Positions 53,875-61,937 of a stretch of DNA of 62,146 nucleotides are shown here, piece after piece (position 1 is the stretch's first letter; every line of letters starts with the position of its first letter). The stretch lies in IMG/VR virus record IMGVR_UViG_3300047311_000415, positions 1 to 62,146 of that record. One strand, 5' to 3'. Under the pieces are notes generated by a model that was not told where the DNA came from, searched no databases, and saw only the letters and a list, made by a program, of their open reading frames with translations. A program made the position numbers and the translations under genes. This stretch comes from a virus.

Positions 53875-54675
53875 ATGCGCAACATCATTCTGTATCGCGG
53901 CTCTGAATTTGAAAAAGAAGAGCTAAGCGAAGCCAATCAACTCTTTGAGTGTACCGATCGTAGACCAGACATCCAAGAGGGTGATCTTGTTATCGGTAGG
54001 TATTCGCTTTGGCCATTCTACGCAGACCAGGCCAAGGATATCGAATATGTTGGCGCTAAGTTGATTAACAACTATCAGCAGCACCGTTACATTTCTGATC
54101 TTCAGAACTATGTAATGGACCTTCGAGAACTGACCCCTCGGACCTGGCGGGACATTACTGACCTTCCAGATAAGGGGTCGTTCATCTTGAAGGGTGAGAC
54201 TAACTCTCGTAAATCCAACTGGAAGAGAGATATGTTCGCACCCGATAAGAAGTCTGCAATCGAGATTTATGCTCGATTGATGGACGATAGCCTAATTGGA
54301 CAGCAGAACATTTACATCCGTCGGTATGAGCCAATGGTTACATACATGGAAGGTGTCAATGGCATTCCAATTACTAAAGAGTTTAGATTCTTCGTTGCCT
54401 ATGGACAGATTCTGAGCGGTGGTTACTATTGGCAGAACTATGTCGATGAGTTGCCGGAAGTGCCGTCTCCAGATGAAGTCCCTCGTGAATTCTTGAATGA
54501 TGTTATCGAGAGAGTGGGCAATCAATCCAACTTCTACACTATTGATGTGGGTCAATCCATCTCAGGTAAGTGGTTTGTGGTTGAATTGAATGAGGGGCAA
54601 CAGGCAGGCTTGTCTTGCAATGACCCGTTCACAATGTATAAGAATCTAGACAAGGCTATCAGAAATCAGAAGTAA
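53875..54675 (+). CDS. ATP-grasp domain protein, copy 2
   Basis: 266 residues from the ATG preceded by AATCAA (weak ribosome site). DKGSFILKGETNSRKSNWKRDM (lysine and nucleotide loop), YIRRYEPM, KEFRFFVAYGQILSGGYYW, YTIDVGQSI and WFVVELNEGQQAGLS (Glu/Asn metal ligands) define an ATP-grasp fold. The same layout as at 10038, with about equal length. Substrate unknown. The gene ends against a convergent minus-strand gene. Confidence 0.83.
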   Translation: MRNIILYRGSEFEKEELSEANQLFECTDRRPDIQEGDLVIGRYSLWPFYADQAKDIEYVGAKLINNYQQHRYISDLQNYVMDLRELTPRTWRDITDLPDKGSFILKGETNSRKSNWKRDMFAPDKKSAIEIYARLMDDSLIGQQNIYIRRYEPMVTYMEGVNGIPITKEFRFFVAYGQILSGGYYWQNYVDELPEVPSPDEVPREFLNDVIERVGNQSNFYTIDVGQSISGKWFVVELNEGQQAGLSCNDPFTMYKNLDKAIRNQK

Positions 54676-55311
54676 TCATTCTTTCTGTTTGGCCATCGGT
54701 CCCGCTGGGTTAGTTTTATCTTCCTGTCCAACTCTAAAGTCCGGAACGGCTGGTACGTTCTGCTCTAAACGAGGTGGAGGCAAGCTAGATTGACCCGGCG
54801 GAACAATTAGAGGGTGTTCTGCCATAATCTTTCTAAGACGAAGCGCCATTTTCTTTAGATCGTCAATGCTAGTAATTTCAGGGTGCTTTAATACTGAGGT
54901 TGGCTTGAAATCAACATTGGTAACTTGAATGTGATTTTTGGCTAAAAAGTTTAGATTTTCCAAAATACTGCTACTTGGCTTGTCCAAAACGTAGTGAACC
55001 AATTTTTCAGCCGCTATATACGGCTTGTTCTTTTTGATCTCTTTAGAGATGTCAATGAGGTTCTGATAGACTTTTGCGAACATTTTGAACATCTTACTAT
55101 CGAAACCTCTCTCTTTTAGGGTAAAGAGGTCCCCTCCCATCCCGCCGATAAGAGCACGTAATTCCCAAGTAAAACGTTCATAAAAGTCAGATAGTCTATT
55201 GCGCTGATCCTGGTACTCTAGATTGTGCGGGGTATTGATAACAGTTCCCTTGCCCTCTTCTGCTAGAGCAATAAACATATCAGCCATTTCTAAGACTTTT
55301 TGATTAGACAT
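54676..55311 (-). CDS. Probable virion-associated protein, 211 aa
   Basis: Start chosen at 55311, where AGGGA lies 6 nt upstream on the minus strand; an upstream extension lacks one. The N-terminus VLEMADMFIALAEEG shares the [LIM]A[SND]x[FY] pattern of three other minus-strand products. Mainly helical, with a Pro-rich C-terminal 45 residues (PPGQSSLPPPRLEQ). Structural role inferred. Confidence 0.75.
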   Translation of the reverse strand: MSNQKVLEMADMFIALAEEGKGTVINTPHNLEYQDQRNRLSDFYERFTWELRALIGGMGGDLFTLKERGFDSKMFKMFAKVYQNLIDISKEIKKNKPYIAAEKLVHYVLDKPSSSILENLNFLAKNHIQVTNVDFKPTSVLKHPEITSIDDLKKMALRLRKIMAEHPLIVPPGQSSLPPPRLEQNVPAVPDFRVGQEDKTNPAGPMAKQKE

Positions 55312-55330
55312 TTGGTTCCCTGAGAGTAAT

Positions 55331-55951
55331 ATGAAAATATTCAATACTGTTCAAGAACTATGGAGCTATTGTGAGTATTGCCCCATTTGTGTGCGAAATT
55401 GCCGAGAGGTCTTCGTATCAGTTGGGCCAGACGGAGCATTTACCCAAGTCTATTCTCAAAAGAAAGATAATAATCTATTTTTGCAATGTACCTACAAGAA
55501 CAAGCGATCTATCTATACTGTTGAATATAATATCAACTGTTTAGACAATTCTTTTCTTGTAGAAGTGCCTAATGTGGTAGAATTACCACAAGGCGAAACA
55601 GCCAAGCAACAAAAAGTTAAAGAGGCTTTCTTTTTCTTCTTTGTTGAAGGCATGTGTAAAGAATGTCATTGCGCTTCCGCGCACAGCATGGATTTAGAAC
55701 TCGACATAGTGGATCGTAAAATCTCTAACATTGGATTAGAGCGAGAAAGTTTTTACCTCTTCGAAGGCAAAGACAAGTTTCACGTCTCTCCCATTCATGA
55801 CCGAAACGTCATGCTGGTGAGTCGCTGCTATGAAGAAGGATTAGGCTTCTCTGAAAGTGATAAAACTATCGAGTTGCCCCTGGTTAAACTTGATCTTTCA
55901 GATCAAGAAAAAGCTACTAATAAAATTAAGACACTAATTCTATTTAGTTGA
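55331..55951 (+). CDS. Hypothetical protein with CxxC pairs, 206 aa
   Basis: Starts 19 nt from the divergent minus-strand gene. CEYCPICVRNC near the N-terminus and CKECHC in the middle suggest metal binding. The rest is alpha/beta and ends TLILFS. No family is recognised. Confidence 0.7.
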   Translation: MKIFNTVQELWSYCEYCPICVRNCREVFVSVGPDGAFTQVYSQKKDNNLFLQCTYKNKRSIYTVEYNINCLDNSFLVEVPNVVELPQGETAKQQKVKEAFFFFFVEGMCKECHCASAHSMDLELDIVDRKISNIGLERESFYLFEGKDKFHVSPIHDRNVMLVSRCYEEGLGFSESDKTIELPLVKLDLSDQEKATNKIKTLILFS

Positions 55952-55960
55952 GAGGAATCC

Positions 55961-56164
55961 ATGTCTACTTTCAGTGATGCAAACCAGGTCCGCCTTGCGT
56001 TAAAAATGAAACTGTCTATGTACTCGTGGTATAGCTCCAGTACTGTCATCTCCACCGATGATGGGTTTGGCGTCATTGTGGGCGTCAAACATATGGACAA
56101 CGGTATTCGGAAACTGGTTCCCCCGGTTGTCGATGGTGTGTCCGTGAAAGCGGAAGTAGAATGA
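55961..56164 (+). CDS. Hypothetical protein, 67 aa
   Basis: GAGAGGAATCC precedes the ATG. Helix then strands (GFGVIVGVKHMDNGIRKLVPPVVDGVSV), like a small ribosome- or protein-binding domain. Stop overlaps the next start. Confidence 0.68.
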   Translation: MSTFSDANQVRLALKMKLSMYSWYSSSTVISTDDGFGVIVGVKHMDNGIRKLVPPVVDGVSVKAEVE

Positions 56165-56874
56165 AGATTAAGCGTATCTCAGATCAATCTGTTAGGAATT
56201 TCAAAATGCGACTCTGTCATGTTTCAGATACCCACGGCAAGTTTCCTCGACTGTATGGTCGATATGATGCCGTTATCCACACGGGGGATCTGTTTCCTAA
56301 CAGCCATCACGTTTTCTCTGGAAACCGAAACCTTGAGATGGCATACCAGCTCAAGTGGCTTCGTGAGAGTATGGGCGAGATTAAGTCTTGGCTTCAGGGC
56401 CACCCCTTTCTCTATGTCCCTGGCAATCACGATTTTCTTGATTCCAATCTAATGGAATTCGAAATGCGCCAAATTGGTCTGGAAGCATTCAATCTGACGG
56501 ATAAGACGCTTATGTTCAGGGGAGTCAACTTCTATGGTTTCCCCTATGTGCCAGAAATCAACGGCATGTGGAACTATGAGCGCCGGCTCCCGGAGATGCA
56601 GAAGGAAGTCGACAAAATGGTTGCAGTTGTCAACAAAGAATATGTCGATGTTCTGGCTTGCCATGCTCCGCCCTACAAACAACTTGACCTAACGATGGGC
56701 AATGAGATTGTCGGGTGCCAGGTGATGTCTACGGCTCTGGACTACAAAATCAATAAAGATATGATGCCTTCCTATTTCCTGTGTGGACATATCCATGAAG
56801 CTAATGGTATGTCTGTACGCAATGGGATGATGATCAGCAATGCTGCCACCACGCGCCATATCATCGAGGTCTAA
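56161..56874 (+). CDS. Calcineurin-like metallophosphoesterase, MPPED-like
   Basis: 237 residues: CHVSDTHGK, VIHTGDLFPN, LYVPGNHDFL, LACHAPP and FLCGHIHEANG give the full metal site. The motif order and spacing fit the class III (MPPED/239AB) branch found in bacteria and animals. Likely a phosphodiesterase; unknown substrate. Distinct from the 46323 enzyme. Confidence 0.92.
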   Translation: MKIKRISDQSVRNFKMRLCHVSDTHGKFPRLYGRYDAVIHTGDLFPNSHHVFSGNRNLEMAYQLKWLRESMGEIKSWLQGHPFLYVPGNHDFLDSNLMEFEMRQIGLEAFNLTDKTLMFRGVNFYGFPYVPEINGMWNYERRLPEMQKEVDKMVAVVNKEYVDVLACHAPPYKQLDLTMGNEIVGCQVMSTALDYKINKDMMPSYFLCGHIHEANGMSVRNGMMISNAATTRHIIEV

Positions 56875-56875
56875 T

Positions 56876-57334
56876 ATGAAAGTCAAACCGAAAGAAGTAT
56901 TAGTTAATCTCCCAGTGGCTCTCCTTTTCGATGAGCCCTGGGAGATTTCCTCCTTTGCCGCCAATATCAATGCCATTCTTCATGGTAAGGTCAGGCTCAA
57001 GGCAGAGGAGCTGGGAACGCTCGGAGGAAGGCACGTAGGGCTGTTTTACCTCCAGCGCAATGGTGAGTCCCAGCAAATCCATGACGAATTTATAAGATTG
57101 ATTGAGCAGGAAGAAGTTGAAGCCGCTGGCGGTACTCCCGAACCTGAATGGATCGATGACGCCCATCCTAGAGATGAAGACAACTATGCTCATGGTCTTT
57201 GCCAAGATTGCTTAGAATATTCTATGCTTCACATAAAAGGTGAAGAGCATTGCCGTTGTGGCGGTCAAATGGACAATGGTGTATGCAAACTACTAGGAAA
57301 GATTAGGAATCCAAAATGCGTAAACACCAAGTAA
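56876..57334 (+). CDS. Hypothetical protein with C-terminal zinc motif, 152 aa
   Basis: ATG 1 nt after the phosphatase stop. Alpha/beta N-terminal domain (LPVALLFDEPWEI, GGRHVGLFYLQRNGES) and a Cys-rich C-terminus (CQDCLEY, CRCGGQMDNGVC). No family is recognised. Overlaps the next gene by 19 nt. Confidence 0.7.
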   Translation: MKVKPKEVLVNLPVALLFDEPWEISSFAANINAILHGKVRLKAEELGTLGGRHVGLFYLQRNGESQQIHDEFIRLIEQEEVEAAGGTPEPEWIDDAHPRDEDNYAHGLCQDCLEYSMLHIKGEEHCRCGGQMDNGVCKLLGKIRNPKCVNTK

Positions 57335-57822
57335 CATTCTATAGTCCGGGGACTTTGTTCTCCGAATCATCCAGCCACGATATCGAAAGCTGGGATACCG
57401 TCAAAGCGGTGGAGATGGCTGAGAAGATTCTGGAGCGATACAACGCCAAACCATACGGTTTCGTTTTTGAAACTCTCATTGTAGCTCAGGATGTCCCTGA
57501 TGGCGAGGGCGGAACACTCAGAGTGGAATCCAAGCGTGTTGAAAGGTCAGGAGTTCATTTCCTGGGCGGTAAGCTAGAAACCTACGATGATGTCGTTACC
57601 CGCAATGATGAGAAGGAAAGTATCCTTCGTTCCAATATGCGCGGCAATGAGCAGTGGATTGTTTGTATTAATACCAATAGCTTCCGTTCTACCATGCCTT
57701 TCGATGAGGATGATTGTATTGTGGATGCTAAGGGAATCATTGTTGAACGTGGTAATGATCCTAAATATGTAGCCTATCGAGCTGAACAGCTTGCTAAGCG
57801 TAAGGCTGAGTCAGGTTACTGA
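57316..57822 (+). CDS. Hypothetical protein, 168 aa
   Basis: FYSPGTLFSESSS at the N-terminus, KPYGFVFETLIV, GVHFLGGKLETYDDV and QWIVCINTNSFRST. It looks like a conserved family in large phages, but I cannot name it. The stop overlaps the SLOG start. Confidence 0.72.
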   Translation: MRKHQVTFYSPGTLFSESSSHDIESWDTVKAVEMAEKILERYNAKPYGFVFETLIVAQDVPDGEGGTLRVESKRVERSGVHFLGGKLETYDDVVTRNDEKESILRSNMRGNEQWIVCINTNSFRSTMPFDEDDCIVDAKGIIVERGNDPKYVAYRAEQLAKRKAESGY

Positions 57823-58289
57823 TGATAGTGGCATTTACCGGCCACAGGCCCGACAAACTGGGTGGTTACAAACTTCCCAATGATACATACATCCGTGTGT
57901 GTCAAAAGATTGATACAACTCTCAAAGAGTTTAAGCCAGAGAAAGTAATCACTGGTATGGCTTTGGGGATTGATCAGTGGGCAGCTTCAATTGCTCATAA
58001 GCTTCACATCCCCTTTCTAGCGGCTATTCCTTTTGAAGGTCAAGAGAATGCTTGGCCCGAATCTAGTAGAAAGATTTACCGGATTCTGCGCAAACTGGCT
58101 ACTGAAGAAGTAATTGTCAGTCAGGGCGGGTACTCGGCTGACAAGATGCAGGTTCGCAATATCTGGATGGTTGACAACTGTGATAAGCTCATTGCAGTTT
58201 GGGATGGCACCAAAGGTGGTACGGGTAATTGTATAGAATATGCGAAGTCCGTGAAAAAGGATATTTATTACATTGACCCGCGAGCTTGA
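57822..58289 (+). CDS. SLOG-family protein (YpsA/DUF1273-like)
   Basis: 155 residues: AFTGHRPDKLGGYKLP, ITGMALGIDQWAASIAHKL, FLAAIPFEGQE, RNIWMVDNCDKLIAVWDGTKGGTGNCIEYA. A Rossmann-like fold with the G-D-x-x-A and GGT phosphate-binding segments. Related SLOG domains in other proteins (such as ThsA) bind ADP-ribose-type signal molecules. In a window full of ADP-ribose enzymes it could bind such a nucleotide. This is an inference. Confidence 0.9.
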   Translation: MIVAFTGHRPDKLGGYKLPNDTYIRVCQKIDTTLKEFKPEKVITGMALGIDQWAASIAHKLHIPFLAAIPFEGQENAWPESSRKIYRILRKLATEEVIVSQGGYSADKMQVRNIWMVDNCDKLIAVWDGTKGGTGNCIEYAKSVKKDIYYIDPRA

Positions 58290-58315
58290 CATGCCAATCT
58301 CCCGGCATTAGATTT

Positions 58316-58438
58316 ATGGCTGAATCAATCGTACAAATGCTTGTTGGCGTGGGAGAATTAGTCCTAATTATGGGCGCTTCTGCGGGGATTATGTTTATTG
58401 TTTGGGCAATTAAGCAATCATTATCTAACAAGCAATAA
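58316..58438 (+). CDS. Possible 40-aa membrane peptide
   Basis: One hydrophobic helix (LVGVGELVLIMGASAGIMFIVWAI) with polar ends. No ribosome site precedes the ATG, and a TTGACA-17-TAGATT promoter-like sequence (58286-58314) lies directly in front of it. That promoter could instead serve the tRNA-Leu. Confidence 0.35.
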   Translation: MAESIVQMLVGVGELVLIMGASAGIMFIVWAIKQSLSNKQ

Positions 58439-58461
58439 CGTGACATATAGATTACCACATT

Positions 58462-58547
58462 GCCGATGTGGCGGAATGGCAGACGCGGAAGTTTCAAAAA
58501 CTTCTGTCCGCAAGGACGTGTGGGTTCGAGTCCCTCCTTCGGCACCA
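58462..58547 (+). tRNA. tRNA-Leu (CAA)
   Basis: Acceptor GCCGATG/CTTCGGC with one U-U mismatch, anticodon stem GAAGT/ACTTC, loop TTCAAAA (CAA, reads UUG), long variable arm, T loop TTCGAGT, A73 and CCA encoded. Confidence 0.9.
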
Positions 58548-58548
58548 G

Positions 58549-59019
58549 ATGATTCTCCCTATTGATAAGCTCGTCAAAGAGCTAGCGGATTTTAGAGATT
58601 CACACAAGATAGTTGTGACCTCTGGCGGATTTGACCCAGTACACATTGGGCATATACGCTGTATCCAAGAGTCAGCATCCATTGCAACTCCGCACGGAGT
58701 TTTGGTTGTGATAGTCAACGGAGATGGTTTCCTTACTCGTAAGAAGGGAAAACCGTTCATGTTACACCAAGAGCGTATGGAAATCATTGATGCTCTTCGT
58801 GGCGTTGATTATGTCACTGGTTGGGATGATGGAAGTCAAACTGTAGTGGGAGCATTGGCGCTTTTGATGCCCAATGTCTTTACTAAAGGTGGAGATCGTT
58901 CTTCAGCCAATAGAGTCCCTGAAGTTGATATTTGTGAAAAGATCGGTTGCCGTATTTCCTACGGGGTTGGTGGTACCGATAAGATTCAGTCGAGTAGTGA
59001 TCTAATCAAGAATATGTAA
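58549..59019 (+). CDS. Cytidylyltransferase-like nucleotidyltransferase
   Basis: 156 residues; the ATG is 1 nt after the tRNA-Leu CCA and the frame upstream runs through the tRNA. SGGFDPVHIGHIRCIQ (HxGH), RKKGKPFMLHQERMEIIDAL, and FTKGGDRSSAN are nucleotidyltransferase motifs as in HldE/RfaE or glycerol-3-phosphate cytidylyltransferase. It activates a phosphorylated sugar or polyol. Confidence 0.87.
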   Translation: MILPIDKLVKELADFRDSHKIVVTSGGFDPVHIGHIRCIQESASIATPHGVLVVIVNGDGFLTRKKGKPFMLHQERMEIIDALRGVDYVTGWDDGSQTVVGALALLMPNVFTKGGDRSSANRVPEVDICEKIGCRISYGVGGTDKIQSSSDLIKNM

Positions 59020-59024
59020 GAGCT

Positions 59025-59486
59025 ATGAATCTAAAAAATTTGTTGACCTTGACGGTTCGTACTGTAGACTTTAACTTAGTTGCGCGCCAGCCAGAGCTGT
59101 TGGCAGAACTAAGGAAATTGACGCTCTCTCCATACTCTGGATTGAACCATGAACTCAATCGGATGTTGAGTGATGTAGAAACTCGTTCGGTCAATTGCCA
59201 AGTGCTTTTGGCTTATCGGTTCCGCAAGTTAGTGGGTTGGGGTATTCTTTCCAAAGAAACTACCGATTACAATTTCTCTCGGTCTGATACGGGGTTTGAT
59301 GCCGAAAATGGTATGATGTTTCAGGTTTTCGTGGATCCTACTTATCGGCGGCAGGGAATTGCCTCTGAAATCTATAAGAAGGCTCAAGAGTTAACAAATA
59401 GTGAAATTCTTCATGTTTGTCCTTGGGATAATAGAAGTACAAGTTTTTACTTGAAGACTTCGCAAGTGCAAACAAAATGGCTGTAA
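59025..59486 (+). CDS. GNAT-family acetyltransferase
   Basis: 153 residues. MMFQVFVDPTYRRQGIASEIYKKAQEL is motif A with the R/Q-x-x-G-x-G/A acetyl-CoA loop (R-R-Q-G-I-A), and HVCPWDNRSTSFYLK is the C-terminal motif B. Likely N-acetylates a protein or small amine. Starts 5 nt after the previous gene. Confidence 0.86.
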   Translation: MNLKNLLTLTVRTVDFNLVARQPELLAELRKLTLSPYSGLNHELNRMLSDVETRSVNCQVLLAYRFRKLVGWGILSKETTDYNFSRSDTGFDAENGMMFQVFVDPTYRRQGIASEIYKKAQELTNSEILHVCPWDNRSTSFYLKTSQVQTKWL

Positions 59487-59518
59487 AATCAGGTAATAAC
59501 TTGATATATACAGCATAC

Positions 59519-59602
59519 GCGATCGTGGCGGAATGGCAGACGCGCTGGTCTTAGAAGCCAGTGCCGAAAGGCGTGAGGGTTCGAGTCCCTCCGATCGCAC
59601 CA
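59519..59602 (+). tRNA. tRNA-Leu (TAG)
   Basis: Acceptor GCGATCG/CGATCGC, loop CTTAGAA (TAG, reads CUA/CUN) on stem CTGGT/GCCAG, variable arm TGCC-GAAA-GGCG, T arm GAGGG/CCCTC, A73 and CCA encoded. A TGATATATA sequence lies 9 nt upstream. Confidence 0.95.
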
Positions 59603-59605
59603 TAT

Positions 59606-59682
59606 GCTCAGGTGACGGAATTGGCATACGTACGAGTCTCAGAAACTCGGTTTTGAGGGTTCGACTCCCTTCTTGAGCACCA
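59606..59682 (+). tRNA. tRNA-Leu (CAG), short variable loop
   Basis: Acceptor GCTCAGG/CTTGAGC, Leu-type D arm (ACGGAATTGGCATACGT), anticodon stem CGAGT/ACTCG with loop CTCAGAA (CAG), T arm GAGGG/CCCTT, A73, CCA encoded. The variable region is only GTTTT, whereas tRNA-Leu normally has a long arm, so charging by LeuRS may be altered. Confidence 0.82.
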
Positions 59683-59683
59683 A

Positions 59684-59938
59684 ATGATTAAGTTATCAAA
59701 AGCAATTGTAATAGCTAATACAAGTGAAGAACTAGTTGCTTTAGAGGAACTGTTAGCCACTTCATATCCAGAGTTTATCTTTTCTATTGAAGATAACGTT
59801 GGAGAAGAGAAGGAAACGTTCCCATTCAGATTGCTAGTCGAGATAGACAATAGCGTTCCTGATATGACGATTCCTTCAATGCCAGAGTTTTTCATTTTAC
59901 TTATGGCTAAGATTGATAAGCTAAATCAAACGACATAA
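59684..59938 (+). CDS. Hypothetical protein, 84 aa
   Basis: The ATG is 1 nt after tRNA-Leu CCA. Helix (SEELVALEELLATSYPEF) and strand (FRLLVEIDNS) with hydrophobic end. Ends 2 nt before the next tRNA. No family is recognised. Confidence 0.65.
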   Translation: MIKLSKAIVIANTSEELVALEELLATSYPEFIFSIEDNVGEEKETFPFRLLVEIDNSVPDMTIPSMPEFFILLMAKIDKLNQTT

Positions 59939-59940
59939 TT

Positions 59941-60027
59941 GTCATCGTGGTGGAATGGTATACACACTAGGCTGAGAACCTAGGTCCCTAACGGGACGTG
60001 AGGGTTCGAGTCCCTCCGATGACACCA
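59941..60027 (+). tRNA. tRNA-Leu (GAG)
   Basis: Acceptor GTCATCG/CGATGAC, anticodon stem CTAGG/CCTAG with loop CTGAGAA (GAG, reads CUC/CUU), long variable arm GTCCC-TAAC-GGGAC, T loop TTCGAGT, A73 and CCA encoded. Confidence 0.95.
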
Positions 60028-60029
60028 AT

Positions 60030-60656
60030 ATGGGTAAGTATATTCCTATTCACAAACGCTCGATACATGAGCAGATTTGTCATCAAGAAGATTTACATTT
60101 CTTTAAAGAGATACGAAAAATAATCCCAAAGGAAGACGAAGTTATGGAACTGAGTTTGCATCAGTGTGTTTTCGGTCCAGTTCTGATTGGTTCCGATGAT
60201 CAGGGACGTTTAGTCTCTGTAGAATTCGGTACTGATGTTGAGGATTGCTATCGCAATTTCATCAACACTTGGGGACATAAGGGCAACGATTATAACACAT
60301 CAGTTTCGGTTGAACCCCGCAAGAATGTGCAGATTGTGGATAAGGTTCTCAATTCCATCAACACTGGGATTATTGATCCTTCGGTTGAAATCAACCTACA
60401 CAAACTCGGCACCTATTTTCAGCGACAAGTATGGGAAGGCATCAAAGCCATCCCCTATGGCGAGACGATGAGCTACCAGCAATTAGCTGTTGCAATCAAA
60501 CGCCCCAACTCCACACGAGCAATTGGAAATGCTTGTGGCATGAATCCAATTGGCATTTTCGTTCCATGTCATCGAGTTATTCGAGCCGATGGTAAAAATG
60601 GTGGCTATAGATGGGGCGATGATATCAAAGCTAAGTTGCTAAATCGAGAGGTTTAA
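60030..60656 (+). CDS. ogt: O6-alkylguanine-DNA alkyltransferase (MGMT/Ogt)
   Basis: 208 residues; ATG 2 nt after the tRNA-Leu CCA. The N-terminal domain covers about 1-115. The C-terminal domain has FQRQVWEGIKAIPYGETMSYQQLA, RAIGNACGMNPIGIFVPCHRVI with the acceptor Cys in PCHRV, and NGGYRWG. It transfers alkyl groups from O6-guanine to the Cys. It may protect phage DNA. It ends opposite a minus-strand gene, overlapping by 4 nt. Confidence 0.95.
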   Translation: MGKYIPIHKRSIHEQICHQEDLHFFKEIRKIIPKEDEVMELSLHQCVFGPVLIGSDDQGRLVSVEFGTDVEDCYRNFINTWGHKGNDYNTSVSVEPRKNVQIVDKVLNSINTGIIDPSVEINLHKLGTYFQRQVWEGIKAIPYGETMSYQQLAVAIKRPNSTRAIGNACGMNPIGIFVPCHRVIRADGKNGGYRWGDDIKAKLLNREV

Positions 60657-61783
60657 CCGTAAGGTTTGTCGTTAGTCATTGGCTTTGGTATTGTGGCCAA
60701 AAACTTATTCCAGGCAGCAATGTCGTCATTGAGCTTCTTAGCTTTTTGAGCAAGCTGTTGTGCAAGTTGTTTTTCTTGTGGTGACGATCTCTGATCGGCC
60801 AAAGCATCATTAATGGCTTTTGTGGCTGGAGCTACACTGTTTGTGTATTGAGCGAGTTGTTGTTTGATTTGTTCAACATTCTTAGGAAGAATTTGTTTCT
60901 GTCCTTGCCAAGCTTGTAGCTGAGTTAAATAGGCGCTAACAGTGTTTAGCGTATCATTTGCTCCCTTATGATCAAAAGTAGTAGTCTTGTTTTCACCAGA
61001 CGCATCACGCTTGATCATTTCATACATAAGCTCTTGGCTAACTGGTTGGCCATGGATATCAACGGCTCTATCTTTGTTCTTAGCTCTATATTGGTCTAAA
61101 GCGAATTGAGTAATTGGGCCTAGCTGTCCATCGCCTTTTCCATCAGCCCTAACAACTGACTCACCTTTTTGTCCCTTGTATTCTAGTTTGGCTAATGCCT
61201 CTTGAACATCAGCGGGAACGGCTTTAAATCTTGGCTGTGGAGTACCGCGCTGAAATGATGTTGGTTGACGAACGCCGCCACCACTTGGTGGTGGATCATC
61301 AAGCTCTCCACCGTCAGTTGGTGCAGGATCACCAAGTTCTCCTTCTGTCCATGGATTTCCTGGAGTGCCCTTTGGGGCCTTTGGTTCTCCTTGTCCTAAT
61401 TTGTTCAATAGGGTATCATAATACTCAGAAGACTTCTTTTTAGAATCTTTCCCGCCTACATTGATGCCTGGGTACTTGGACTTGACTTTGCGAGCTACTA
61501 AAGCCTTTAAGCCTTCCAAAGAACCTTTGTACCATGGTGCAGAGGTTAGCTGTTGGACGCGGGCCAAAGCATTACGAGCTTGCGCTTCGTCATTAATTGG
61601 GAAATGGTCCTTTTTGTCCTTGGCTTGTTCGGCTGAAACGCATACCGTTCCTCTATTACGAACCTTAGCCTTTGGGTCAAGCTTTTTCTTTTCTTTTTTC
61701 TTGGCAGTGACAACCAAGGCCCTCGTGGCTACATTGTCATAATCAGAAGCTATTTTTAGTAATTCTTCGGGGCTAAGGGACAT
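60653..61783 (-). CDS. Probable virion protein with capsid-linked and peptidoglycan-binding-like segments
   Basis: 376 residues. The N-terminus LLKIASDYDNVATRA shares the [LIM]A[SND]x[FY] pattern of other minus-strand proteins. Residues about 55-105 have FPINDEAQARNALARVQQL and GSLEGLKALVARKVKSKYP, a segment I associate with capsid- and protease-linked phage proteins. A Gly/Asp/Pro linker follows, then VQEALAKLEYKGQKGE with GDGQLGPITQFALDQYRAKN, resembling a peptidoglycan-binding repeat. The C-terminal helix bundle is Gln/Lys-rich. AGAGG precedes the start. No enzymatic motif. Possibly packaged and exported with the DNA. Confidence 0.75.
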   Translation of the reverse strand: MSLSPEELLKIASDYDNVATRALVVTAKKKEKKKLDPKAKVRNRGTVCVSAEQAKDKKDHFPINDEAQARNALARVQQLTSAPWYKGSLEGLKALVARKVKSKYPGINVGGKDSKKKSSEYYDTLLNKLGQGEPKAPKGTPGNPWTEGELGDPAPTDGGELDDPPPSGGGVRQPTSFQRGTPQPRFKAVPADVQEALAKLEYKGQKGESVVRADGKGDGQLGPITQFALDQYRAKNKDRAVDIHGQPVSQELMYEMIKRDASGENKTTTFDHKGANDTLNTVSAYLTQLQAWQGQKQILPKNVEQIKQQLAQYTNSVAPATKAINDALADQRSSPQEKQLAQQLAQKAKKLNDDIAAWNKFLATIPKPMTNDKPYG

Positions 61784-61849
61784 GAAAACCTCTTTTACAT
61801 ACGGTATATGAGTATATACTAATAATTAGGCAAGATTATTACCACATAT

Positions 61850-61925
61850 GGTGAGCGTTGTCATTTGGCAATGATAGGTGTCTGTGAAACATCAAAAACG
61901 GGTTCGATTCCCGCCGCTCACCCCA
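61850..61925 (+). tRNA. tRNA-His (GTG), copy 1
   Basis: G-1 is encoded at 61850, acceptor GTGAGCG/CGCTCAC, C73 and CCA follow. Anticodon stem GGTGT/ACATC with loop CTGTGAA (GTG). G-1 opposite C73 is the classic tRNA-His identity. An ACCA/TGGT inverted repeat flanks the 5' end. Confidence 0.95.
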
Positions 61926-61937
61926 AACCATAAATAT

